Positions 1-5,709 are shown, counted from the stretch's first letter. The stretch: DNA of 5,839 bases from an uncultured Prevotella sp. (GCA_900772835.1 CAAGSA010000106.1:1-5839); one strand, 5' to 3'. Made by a program: numbers and translations. The notes: generated by a model not told the origin, from the letters alone.

Positions 1-192
1 AAAGGTGTTATTTGGCTATAAATAGCGCATTTATGCGCGAAATAAAAGACAAAAACAGGCAAAATACACATTTATCTGTCATTCACAGAGCAAAAACGGT
101 CGTAACTATGCTGAGTTTTAGCAGTTTAACACTGCAAATTGTTTTTGCATAAATATTCGTTCAGATAAACAAATTCAAATATTCATATTTAC

Positions 193-230
193 AAACCTAA
201 ATTTAAAACAACTAAACAGTTGTTTGGTTT
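193..230. repeat. 8-bp perfect hairpin with outer arms
   Basis: AAACAACT (206-213) and AGTTGTTT (218-225) are perfect reverse complements around a 4-base loop, AAAC. Just outside, AAACC (193-197) can pair with GGTTT (226-230), leaving an 8-base bulge on the left arm only. No U tract follows, so a standard intrinsic terminator is unlikely. It could be a 3'-end stabiliser of an upstream transcript, a protein-binding dyad, or simply chance in AT-rich DNA. Confidence 0.45.
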
Positions 231-331
231 CACAAATCCGAATGTATTATATCTTCAATTATATTTACCTTTTCAAACTTTACATTTTTAAATTTCAGAA
301 AAACAAATCAAAACTTTTGTTAATGCCGAAT

Positions 332-368
332 TTTACACTACTGTAAACAGCCGAAAATTTAACGGCTG
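332..368. repeat. Two back-to-back hairpins
   Basis: TTTACA (332-337) pairs with TGTAAA (342-347) across a CTAC loop. The next base starts a second dyad, CAGCCG (348-353) with CGGCTG (363-368), around a 9-base AT loop. The two perfect 6-bp stems touch with no spacer, which suggests a structured element more than random sequence. Function is unknown. Confidence 0.45.
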
Positions 369-412
369 AAGAATTTGCGAACATGAGGGCAGGCAGCACA
401 AAATACGCCAAT

Positions 413-445
413 CTCAGAGGGGTAAAAATCGGGTAACACTCTGAG
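413..445. repeat. 7-bp inverted repeat with short direct repeats
   Basis: CTCAGAG (413-419) and CTCTGAG (439-445) form a perfect 7-bp dyad around a 19-base loop. The left arm and loop contain GGGTAA twice, and the octamer TAAAAATC at 423-430 recurs at 464-471. Together with the paired hairpins at 332-368, this could mark a compact repeated element. Only one copy is present in the window, so that remains inference. Confidence 0.4.
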
Positions 446-665
446 GATATGCAGATTTAGGGCTAAAAATCCTGTACGGAAATACTGTTCGTTTTCACAA
501 AAAACCTATCAAAATCAGGCTGGCAAACACTCAAAAACGCTGAAAAACCACTTTCTGAAGCAGTTTTCCACTCAAATCCAACCGCATTAAACAAGCACCA
601 ATTGTTCTGTTTTCCTGTTTCCGGAAGAATTTCCAAGCAATCAACGACAAGCAACGCGGAGATAC

Positions 666-695
666 AAAAAAAAGGTGCGCCACGAAGGGCACACC
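666..695 (-). terminator. Rho-independent terminator of holA
   Basis: Read leftward, GGTGTGCC (695-688) pairs with GGCGCACC (681-674) over a 6-base CTTCGT loop. This gives an 8-bp GC-rich stem with a single U-G wobble, followed directly by eight T residues (673-666). It lies 62 bases past the holA stop codon, so it most likely ends the holA transcript. On the opposite strand the A run precedes the stem, so it is not an obvious rightward terminator. Confidence 0.88.
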
Positions 696-757
696 CACAT
701 ATTATATAAATAAAGCTTCAAGCCACAACCAAGAAGACAGCTCCCCAGCCGACGGAA

Positions 758-1789
758 TCAATGCATGATGAAAAACACCAGTTCTTTCATCAGTTCGCCG
801 ACGGGAGTATTCGGGTTGTCGAGCCCCTTGCTCTTGTTATCCGTCTCGCGAATCTTCTCTATGATCTGCATCACCTTCACCCCCGAATAGTTGCGCATAC
901 CGAGTATGTATTCCCTGGCTGCCCAAGGTCCGCGCAAGTCAAGCCATTTTGCCACTTCTGCATCGTTGCTCCGGTTCGGTGCGTAATAGGCAAGCATCAG
1001 GTTCTGGAAATACGAGAAAATCACGGGTATAAGGACGAAAGCCCCTCCCGACTTGGGATTGCTGTCGAAATATCTCACTATCGTGTTTGCCTTCACCACG
1101 TCCTTCGCCGCAATGGCGTTGCGAAACTCGAAAGCGTTGAAATCCTTGCTTATCCCTATCCTCTGCTCCACCATCTGCGGCGTGATGCGCGTATCGCCGT
1201 CTGCCAACGACAGAATCAGCTTGTCGAGTCCGCCGGCAAGCCTGCTGAGGTCTGCCCCTATATGGTCAGCCATCATCTGTGCCGCCTTTTTCTCGATGGT
1301 CGCCTTTGTGCGGAGCCTCAGATAGCTCTCGATGAAAGCCGGCAACTCATAGTCGCGCTTCTTCTTGCTCTCGAACACCACGCCTGCACTCCTGAACCTC
1401 GAAAGTATCTTCTTTCGCCCGTCAATCATCCCGTTCTTGTGGCAGACCACAAGAACTGTGGTCTTTGCCGGCTTTTCAAGATATTTCTCGAGCTGGTCCC
1501 AATTCTTTATATTCTGCGCCTCCTTCACGATTATCACCTGGCGCTCCGCCATGACGGGATAACTGCGCGCCATGTCTGCCACCTGCGCCGCCGTCACGTC
1601 GGCACCGAAAACCACCTGCTGGTTGAAGTCGCGATCTTCCGGCCGGAGCGCGTGCTCCGCGATATAGTCGGAAACCAGGTCGATATAATAGGACTCCTCT
1701 CCCATCAGCAGATATGCCGGGGCATAGTTTCCCTCCTTCAAACTTTTCATCAGCGCATCGAATGTCAACACTGTCGTTTTTTCTGCCAT
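758..1789 (-). CDS. holA: DNA polymerase III subunit delta
   Basis: This 343-residue protein has the usual length for the delta subunit of the bacterial clamp loader. Delta opens the beta sliding clamp ring and works with gamma/tau and delta-prime during replication in the cytoplasm. Residues 20-35 (PAYLLMGEESYYIDL region) match the start of the AAA+-like domain I of HolA, where a G-E-E/D patch sits in place of a working Walker A loop. Residues about 60-140 complete domain I, with the VMAERQVIIVKEAQ strand-helix typical of the family. Residues 145-210 form the helical lid, ending in DLSRLAGGLDKL. The rest is the C-terminal helical collar domain. The start is an ATG at 1789-1787; upstream bases are AT-rich with no clear Shine-Dalgarno site, as is normal in Bacteroidota. 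No clear promoter box was found upstream. It is transcribed away from the HsdR_N-like gene. All parts look intact. Confidence 0.93.
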   Translation of the reverse strand: MAEKTTVLTFDALMKSLKEGNYAPAYLLMGEESYYIDLVSDYIAEHALRPEDRDFNQQVVFGADVTAAQVADMARSYPVMAERQVIIVKEAQNIKNWDQLEKYLEKPAKTTVLVVCHKNGMIDGRKKILSRFRSAGVVFESKKKRDYELPAFIESYLRLRTKATIEKKAAQMMADHIGADLSRLAGGLDKLILSLADGDTRITPQMVEQRIGISKDFNAFEFRNAIAAKDVVKANTIVRYFDSNPKSGGAFVLIPVIFSYFQNLMLAYYAPNRSNDAEVAKWLDLRGPWAAREYILGMRNYSGVKVMQIIEKIRETDNKSKGLDNPNTPVGELMKELVFFIMH

Positions 1790-1911
1790 ATAATATTTTT
1801 AACTTATTTATACATATACTCCCCTACTCCAACAAACACGCGCTTATGTGTATATTTGTTAAAAACAGCAAGGGTTCCATCATAACAGCCATCACAGTCT
1901 GCCACAGTACC

Positions 1912-1963
1912 GCCATCGCATCACCAGAGGATTGCCATCGCATCACCAGAGGATTGCCATCGC
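1912..1963. repeat. 22-bp tandem repeat, about 2.4 copies
   Basis: The unit GCCATCGCATCACCAGAGGATT occupies 1912-1933 and recurs without change at 1934-1955. An 8-base third copy (GCCATCGC) lies at 1956-1963. There are no spacers between units, so this is a simple tandem duplication and not a CRISPR array. Related shorter words (GCCATCAC at 1898, GCCACAGT at 1911) precede it. It lies upstream of the rightward promoter and could be replication slippage or repeated protein-binding sites. Confidence 0.85.
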
Positions 1964-2011
1964 CCCACCCCATCCGACGGATACACCGGCAAGAAAAAAG
2001 AAACGGAATAA

Positions 2012-2043
2012 TTTCATCCTACACTCAATTTGCATTACCTTTG
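2012..2043 (+). promoter_or_regulatory. Bacteroidota-type promoter for the HsdR_N-like gene
   Basis: TACCTTTG at 2036-2043 fits the TAnnTTTG -7 consensus exactly. TTTC at 2012-2015 lies 20 bases upstream and is one base off the TTTG -33 box. Transcription would begin near 2048-2050, about 50 bases before the ATG at 2100. This placement also argues against the longer open frame that begins at 1932, since most of that extension lies upstream of the transcript start. Confidence 0.65.
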
Positions 2044-2099
2044 CACTGTCTCCACCGGATTATACGGCCAAACTGTATCTGATTGCAAAATTAATAAAA

Positions 2100-2549
2100 A
2101 TGAACCGATTAAACCTACCTTCATACGAAATAAAAACAAGACAGACCGAGGGCAAGACTTACATTCTCGACATTCTGCGCCGCAAATTCGTTGCCCTGAC
2201 CCCCGAGGAGTGGGTGCGGCAGCATTTCGTGCATTTCCTGATAAACCACAAAGGCTACCCTTCTGCCCTGCTTGCAAACGAGGTGGAACTCAGCGTGGGG
2301 CAGAAAAAGCTCCGCTGCGACAGTCTACTATACACGCGCCAACTCAAGCCGCGCATGATAATCGAATACAAGGCACCTACGGTGGAGATTACGCAGAAGA
2401 CGTTCAACCAGATTTTTGCCTACAACACGCTGCTCCACGCCGATTACCTGGTGGTAAGCAACGGCGTGAACCACTACTGCTGCAAGATTGACTACGACAA
2501 CAAGTCGTACGCCTTCATTGCCGACATCCCGGAATACTGCAATCTGTGA
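2100..2549 (+). CDS. HsdR N-terminal domain-like (PD-(D/E)XK fold) protein
   Basis: This is a 149-residue protein similar to the N-terminal nuclease domain of type I restriction R subunits (HSDR_N family), without helicase or methylase parts. Visible signature: E61/E63 in a strand (NEVELSVG), D74 in RCDSLLY, then E89-Y-K91 in MIIEYKAP. This matches the D-x(n)-E-x-K core, followed by a Q-x3-Y helix (Q104, Y108) as in HsdR nucleases. The catalytic residues look intact. The cysteine pair 127-128 is of unknown meaning. There are no hsdM or hsdS genes beside it, so a restriction role is not supported. Small stand-alone proteins of this type are common in Bacteroidota, and from memory often lie next to holA, which suggests a DNA-maintenance job. 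I chose the ATG at 2100 because a promoter ends just upstream and the family fold begins soon after. The start has an A-rich leader instead of a Shine-Dalgarno site. Confidence 0.82.
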   Translation: MNRLNLPSYEIKTRQTEGKTYILDILRRKFVALTPEEWVRQHFVHFLINHKGYPSALLANEVELSVGQKKLRCDSLLYTRQLKPRMIIEYKAPTVEITQKTFNQIFAYNTLLHADYLVVSNGVNHYCCKIDYDNKSYAFIADIPEYCNL

Positions 2550-2695
2550 GAAAACAAACAGTAGGCGCGCCGCATCCCCCACCCTACAACACGGGACACT
2601 CATCCACGCCAAGAACAGACTTAACAAGCATTCACATTTACAATCAAACAATTTAACACACGCAATTCAAAATTATTTACATTATTATATACCGT

Positions 2696-2758
2696 TATCG
2701 TCCGTTACATACGATAGACTGCTTTGGCGCCAGTTTTCTCGGCACGCGATTTTGCCGA
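2696..2758. repeat. Cluster of three perfect dyads
   Basis: TATCGT (2696-2701) pairs with ACGATA (2711-2716) around 9 bases. TGGCGCCA (2725-2732) is an 8-bp perfect palindrome. TCGGCA (2739-2744) pairs with TGCCGA (2753-2758) around 8 bases. The word CCGTTATC at 2692-2699 is repeated at 2770-2777. The three dyads follow one another without overlap within 63 bases, which suggests a folded RNA or an operator-like or mobile-element remnant. No coding explanation is available. Confidence 0.5.
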
Positions 2759-2794
2759 TTGTAATGTTTCCGTTATCAAAAACACCTAAAAAAC

Positions 2795-2897
2795 GCCTCG
2801 AAAACGACATCTACACGATGTTTTTCATCACAAACTCTTCAGTCGTTCATATCGAACGGTTAAAGAGTTCATTATGAATGACTGTTTATTTCGAGGC
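2795..2897. repeat. Nested inverted repeats, possible structured RNA
   Basis: Outer arms GCCTCGAAA (2795-2803) and TTTCGAGGC (2889-2897) are a perfect 9-bp dyad enclosing two smaller ones. The first is ACATC/GATGT (2807-2811 and 2817-2821) with a 5-base loop. The second is a long hairpin with AACTCTT/AAGAGTT (2833-2839 and 2863-2869) continuing inward through A-U, two G-U pairs and CGTTC/GAACG (2844-2848 and 2854-2858), loop ATATC. Because of the G-U pairs, this hairpin is more stable in rightward RNA. A competing pairing exists: 2840-2850 with 2874-2884, 10 of 11 bases complementary. The plan resembles a three-way junction. It could be a small RNA, a mobile repeat remnant, or a 3' element of the 2100-2549 transcript. 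No promoter box is visible just upstream. Confidence 0.45.
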
Positions 2898-3118
2898 TTA
2901 TCAAAACGCCATTGGACGCAACCCACTGAAATACAACACATTGCACGAACCACTGAAAATTTCAATTTTTGCGCACATTTTTCCTGAAGTTCCAAAATAC
3001 TCGATTCTCAGAGCGTCTGCACCTCGCAATTTTAACATTTAGAGTACCACCAAACGTTAAGATATGTATACGGACGGGACAATGTTCCCCATCGCAGCCG
3101 CCCAACAGGCGAGCACTC

Positions 3119-4366
3119 TCATTCCACAATGCTCCTGCCCACCACATACCCCATGGTCCAGGCAGCCTGGAGATTGAAGCCTCCGGTCACGGCATCCACA
3201 TCAGCCACCTCGCCTGCAAAGAACAGATTCGGACACACCTTGCTCTCGAGCGTATTGAGGTTCAGGCTCCCGAGGGCAATGCCGCCGCAAGTTACGAATT
3301 CATCCTTGAAACTGCCCTTGCCGCACACGTCGTACACATCGTTCGTCAGCGTCTCCACCATCACGTTGCACCCCTTCTTTCCCAGTTCCGCCCATTTCTT
3401 TTCGGGTGCAAGGCGCATCTTCCCCAACAGATACTGCCACAGGCGTGAAGGAACGCCGCAGGGGTTCAGGCTCGACAGCAGCTTTTGCGGATTTGCCGCC
3501 GCCATGCCGCGCACGCGCTCCTCCACAACACCTCTATCAGTCTCGCCAGCCCAGTTCACCGCCACCTGCAGCGCGTAGCCCTTCTCATGCATATGGCGCG
3601 CCGCGTGCGACGACAGTTTCAGCACCGCCGGTCCGCTCATTCCCCAATGCGTGACGAGGAGCGGCCCCTCGGCCTTGAAGCGCGTTGCCGGAACCGACAC
3701 GATTGCCTGTTCCACCACCGTACCCATCAGCCCCCTGAAAGCCTTGTCTGCCACGTTCAGCGTGAAGAGCGACGGCACCGGCTGCTCCACCCCATGCCCC
3801 AGATCGGCAAACATGCCAAAGCTTTCCGCACGCGGATGCCCGCCCGTTGTAATCGCCACCCTGTCGAAGAGCATACGGTGCGATCCACCAGGAACGTCGA
3901 AACCGAGCATCAGTCTTCCGTCGCCCATCCTCTCTATCGACGTGAGCCGCTGTCCGGTGCGGATTAGCACTCCGAGCGCCCTTGCCTTTGCCAGCAGACA
4001 GCCCGTGATGCTGTGCGAATCCTGCGACTGTGGGAACACGCAGCAATCGGCCTGCGTGACGAGCCTCACTCCGCAGCCCTCGAACCATTCCATCGTGTCG
4101 TTATGGTCGAACACGTTGAAGAGCCTTTTCATCAGCTTGTGCCCACGCGGATACACCTGCTTCAGGTCGGAAACGCCCTCGAACGAGTTGGTCAGATTGC
4201 ATCTTCCCCCACCCGTAATCTCCACCTTGGCAAGCACCTTGCTGCCTTTCTCAAAAATGCAGACTTCAGCCTGTGGCTGCCGTCGCTTCGCCTCTATTGC
4301 GGCAAAGAATCCGGCAGCCCCTCCTCCCACTATCGCGATATGCGGCAAATCGGTTCCGTTCTTCAT
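3119..4366 (-). CDS. FAD-dependent oxidoreductase, HI0933/YhiN family
   Basis: This 415-residue flavoprotein has the usual length for the HI0933/YhiN (BaiN-like) family. Residues 10-20 (IAIVGGGAAGF) are the N-terminal Rossmann dinucleotide-binding motif for FAD, and E39 closing the second strand is placed to bind the ribose. TGGGRCNLTN (51-60) is the family's hallmark glycine-rich loop. The C-terminal part carries CGGIALGSLN and then FFAGEVADVDAVTGGFNLQAAW (about 382-403), the second FAD contact typical of this group. No signal peptide or membrane segment is seen, so it is cytoplasmic. The substrate is unknown: gut clostridial BaiN is linked to bile-acid dehydroxylation, but most relatives are uncharacterised and the context here gives no hint. 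I chose the ATG at 4366-4364; the frame stays open to a TTG at 4417, but the added 17 residues precede the normal beginning of the fold. Confidence 0.9.
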   Translation of the reverse strand: MKNGTDLPHIAIVGGGAAGFFAAIEAKRRQPQAEVCIFEKGSKVLAKVEITGGGRCNLTNSFEGVSDLKQVYPRGHKLMKRLFNVFDHNDTMEWFEGCGVRLVTQADCCVFPQSQDSHSITGCLLAKARALGVLIRTGQRLTSIERMGDGRLMLGFDVPGGSHRMLFDRVAITTGGHPRAESFGMFADLGHGVEQPVPSLFTLNVADKAFRGLMGTVVEQAIVSVPATRFKAEGPLLVTHWGMSGPAVLKLSSHAARHMHEKGYALQVAVNWAGETDRGVVEERVRGMAAANPQKLLSSLNPCGVPSRLWQYLLGKMRLAPEKKWAELGKKGCNVMVETLTNDVYDVCGKGSFKDEFVTCGGIALGSLNLNTLESKVCPNLFFAGEVADVDAVTGGFNLQAAWTMGYVVGRSIVE

Positions 4367-4469
4367 CTTCCGTAAAAATTTTGATGCAATATTCGGCAAA
4401 AAAATCGAGATATGCAAGTTTTTTCAATGTCAAAAGGCAAGAAACCACATTTTCCCGGCAACGTGGGAA

Positions 4470-4502
4470 CAACTTTAGCGAACCTGTAACAGCCGGAACA
4501 AC
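4470..4502 (-). promoter_or_regulatory. Possible promoter of the flavoprotein gene
   Basis: Read leftward, TAAAGTTG (4477-4470) matches TAnnTTTG at all but one fixed base, and GTTG (4502-4499) lies 21 bases upstream, one base off TTTG. This would place the transcript start near 4464, about 100 bases before the ATG. Both boxes are imperfect; a similar one-off box, TATCGTTG, is nearby but lacks a partner. Confidence 0.3.
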
Positions 4503-4606
4503 GATACAGAACAAAAAGCACTGAAATGCGCCACAAAACGCACAAAACGACACATATAGCTTCAATACACCTACTTAACAGGCGTTAAATAACTAAATTC
4601 GCGTCA

Positions 4607-4647
4607 TTATTATTGTTAACATTCCTAAAATGTTTTGACAATAATAA
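4607..4647. promoter_or_regulatory. Large dyad overlapping the -33 box (candidate operator)
   Basis: TTATTATTGT (4607-4616) and ACAATAATAA (4638-4647) are perfect 10-bp inverted repeats. Inside them AACAT (4618-4622) and ATGTT (4630-4634) form a second pair around a 7-base centre. The right arm begins one base after the TTTG -33 box (4634-4637), and the inner arm shares base 4634 with it. A protein bound to this dyad would block or recruit RNA polymerase. The low GC content and lack of a T run argue against a terminator. Confidence 0.55.
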
Positions 4648-4666
4648 AGAAATAAATCTATCTTTG
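4634..4666 (+). promoter_or_regulatory. Promoter of the secreted-protein gene
   Basis: TTTG (4634-4637) and TATCTTTG (4659-4666) match the Bacteroidota -33 and -7 consensus boxes exactly, with 21 bases between them. Transcription should start around 4671, leaving a leader of about 80 bases before the ATG at 4754. This is the best promoter in the window. Confidence 0.82.
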
Positions 4667-4676
4667 CCGACAATCA

Positions 4677-4695
4677 GTCGATTTACCAAATTGAC
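4677..4695 (+). promoter_or_regulatory. Leader hairpin at the predicted mRNA 5' end
   Basis: GTCGATTT (4677-4684) pairs with AAATTGAC (4688-4695) across a 3-base ACC loop, 8 bp with one G-U wobble. It begins only a few bases after the predicted transcript start. It may protect the 5' end from decay; there is no T run. The remaining leader to 4753 is unpaired AT-rich sequence. Confidence 0.4.
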
Positions 4696-4753
4696 AGATA
4701 CAAAACACTTTATGAGATAAATATAATACTAACCTTTAAATTTAAGAAACAAG

Positions 4754-5644
4754 ATGAAACATTATTTGTTCGTTACCGCCTTGTTGGCAACGGCATGTAT
4801 GCTTGAAGTTTCGGCACAAAGTATTGAAATCACCAATACCGAAGGTCTGCCATACAAGTTTGCAGCCGAAAGGGTTAAGGATGTAACCTTTATCAAGACT
4901 GCAGCCCCCGAAATCTGCGATTTCAACGCCGTCAAGGCAAAGCTGTATTCGTCGGGCGCACTGGACGCCACGTTCGCTACTGCCGACAATTCCAAAGAAC
5001 TGACCCTGTTCATAAAGGGTCCGGCGATGGCGGCATATCTGCACGACGGCGTGTACAACGTATCAGACAAGGGCGACGAGATGTCCATAGACTCCTACCA
5101 CACATACTCGTACCTTAAGGAAGGCGACAAGACAACAGCCCTGCAGTCGGGCACAGCCACCGTCAGCATCGCCGGCAAAGAGTACACAATCTCGTTCGAT
5201 TTCATCCTTGCCGACAACAGAAGCATCAAGGCAAAATACATTGGCGAGATGCCGGATATGGTGGGCAAGAACTTCACGCTACCCGTATGCACCGAACCAA
5301 AAGTACTGACCACCGACGTGAACGACTACGTGGACGGCGAGTTCTACATGAAGATGAACGACAAGGACTGGAGCTACGAGATGGCTATCGACCTCTTTGC
5401 AGCCCCCGGCAGCCCCAAACTCCCGGCAGGCACCTATACCTATTCGACCGAAAACAAACCCGGCACATTCGGTTCGCGAAGCAATCTGAGCACCTACAAT
5501 CCGAGCCACGACTACCGCTTTGTAGAGGGCAGCACCTTCAAGGTGGAATACGAGGGCGAGAACGCCACGCTGGAGCTGAACCTCATCACTACCGACGGGC
5601 GCAAGATAGACATGAAATACCAGGGAAGCATCAAGTTCCCCTAA
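4754..5644 (+). CDS. Secreted protein with duplicated beta-rich domain
   Basis: I do not recognise the family of this 296-residue protein. Residues 1-21 are a type I signal peptide with a VSA|Q cleavage site (19-22). C15 has only a weak lipobox-like context (ATAC), so export to the periplasm or surface is more likely than a lipid anchor. Residues 24-47 (IEITNTEGLPYKF, then VKDVTFI) resemble a short motif often seen after signal peptides in Bacteroidota exported proteins. Two similar segments follow, about 64-166 and 194-293. Each has G-x-Y (99-101 and 226-228), a run of alternating hydrophobic strands, and an ending like D-x-R-x-I-x-x-K-Y-x-G (154-164 and 281-291). In the last 36 alignment columns I count about 11 identities by eye, so this is an internal duplication. 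No catalytic motif is visible. It has its own strong promoter and probably shares a transcript with the gene at 5733. A binding or structural surface role is a guess. Confidence 0.8.
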   Translation: MKHYLFVTALLATACMLEVSAQSIEITNTEGLPYKFAAERVKDVTFIKTAAPEICDFNAVKAKLYSSGALDATFATADNSKELTLFIKGPAMAAYLHDGVYNVSDKGDEMSIDSYHTYSYLKEGDKTTALQSGTATVSIAGKEYTISFDFILADNRSIKAKYIGEMPDMVGKNFTLPVCTEPKVLTTDVNDYVDGEFYMKMNDKDWSYEMAIDLFAAPGSPKLPAGTYTYSTENKPGTFGSRSNLSTYNPSHDYRFVEGSTFKVEYEGENATLELNLITTDGRKIDMKYQGSIKFP

Positions 5645-5709
5645 TGCACACTATATATATAGGTATAAAAAAAGAAGGAACGATGGCAACATCAATTACA
5701 GAACTTTAA
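5644..5709 (+). CDS. Possible 21-residue coupled micro-ORF
   Basis: An ATG overlaps the TAA stop of the preceding gene (TAATG, 5642-5646) and opens a frame of 21 codons ending in TAA at 5707-5709. Inside it, a second ATG at 5683 follows AAGAAGGAACG, the most Shine-Dalgarno-like site in the window, and would give only 8 residues. The peptide is hydrophobic to mixed (MHTIYIGIKK, then ending SITEL). It could be a leader peptide that couples translation to the gene at 5733, or chance. Confidence 0.25.
   Translation: MHTIYIGIKKEGTMATSITEL

Larger units (their letters stand above)
1..665. other. AT-rich non-coding region with short inverted repeats
   Basis: No credible gene is visible on either strand. 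The only open frame of any length (complement of 463-654) begins with TTG, contains no ATG, and has no promoter or ribosome site. Short perfect dyads are scattered through the stretch. They include GCGCA/TGCGC (25-29 and 34-38), GCAGT/ACTGC (121-125 and 131-135), and TGCAAA/TTTGCA (133-138 and 144-149), which overlaps the previous one so that only one can form. The stronger dyads are listed separately. I found no full TAnnTTTG box on the plus strand. A minus-strand TAGGTTTG at 199-192 lacks a -33 partner. The gene upstream of the window edge may have its 3' untranslated region here. Confidence 0.6.
1790..2099. other. Divergent spacer between holA and the HsdR_N-like gene
   Basis: This 310-base spacer must hold the 5' ends of both flanking transcripts. 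The half next to holA is AT-rich; the middle (about 1875-1985) is more GC-rich and carries a 22-bp tandem repeat. The rightward promoter is near 2012-2043. For the leftward holA transcript I could not find a CAAAnnTA box (complement of TAnnTTTG), so its promoter remains unplaced. The open frame that runs rightward from 1932 into the next gene starts with TTG and is not considered coding before 2100. Confidence 0.6.
2550..3118. other. Convergent spacer rich in inverted repeats
   Basis: This 569-base stretch lies between the 3' ends of two converging genes. The longest open frames (2488-2877 rightward, 2962-3147 leftward) run into the flanking genes, lack family features, and look like chance. 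Expected terminators with a U tract were not found on either strand; a weak GTAGG/CCTAC pairing near 2562-2592 has a long loop and no T run. What stands out is the density of dyads between 2696 and 2897, listed separately. Bases 2898-3118 show nothing I can name. Confidence 0.6.
4367..4753. other. Divergent spacer with regulatory dyads
   Basis: No gene fits in these 387 bases. The left part is the leader and probable promoter of the leftward flavoprotein. The right part is strongly AT-rich and holds the promoter, dyads and leader of the rightward secreted-protein gene. A 9-base tandem duplicate CACAAAACG occurs at 4532-4540 and 4541-4549. A small dyad TTAAC/GTTAA (4575-4579 and 4584-4588) sits about 45 bases upstream of the promoter. 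Confidence 0.6.

Noticed and set aside
463..654. 63-residue leftward open frame
   Set aside because: It starts at TTG, has no ATG at all, no promoter and no recognisable domain, and lies beyond the holA terminator.
1851..1858. TATATTTG as a second rightward promoter
   Set aside because: The box fits TAnnTTTG but has no TTTG-like partner about 20 bases upstream.
761..1885. Long 374-codon open frame opposite holA
   Set aside because: It is antisense to a well-supported gene, its composition is rich in H, R, C and L as is typical of shadow frames, and it shows no domain.
1912..1963. CRISPR array
   Set aside because: Repeat units abut with no unique spacers and there are only about 2.4 copies; no cas gene is present.
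1932..2099. 56-residue N-terminal extension of the HsdR_N-like gene
   Set aside because: It begins at TTG inside the tandem repeat, most of it is upstream of the predicted transcript start, and it lies outside the family fold.
2100..2549. Type I restriction-modification system
   Set aside because: Only the nuclease-like domain is present; no helicase part of HsdR, and no HsdM or HsdS nearby.
2562..2592. Terminator after the HsdR_N-like gene
   Set aside because: GTAGG/CCTAC pairing is only 5 bp with a long loop and no T run follows.
2668..2675. Leftward TAATTTTG box
   Set aside because: No -33 partner on the correct side and no leftward gene downstream before the HsdR_N-like 3' end.
2488..2877. 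129-residue rightward open frame in the convergent spacer
   Set aside because: It overlaps the end of the HsdR_N-like gene in another frame, has no domain, and spans the inverted repeats.
3119..4366. Bile-acid-metabolising BaiN
   Set aside because: The fold matches the broad HI0933/YhiN family, but no other bile-acid genes are nearby and most family members have unknown substrates.
4367..4417. 17-residue extension of the flavoprotein
   Set aside because: It starts at TTG and lies before the normal FAD-binding beginning; the ATG at 4366 fits the family better.
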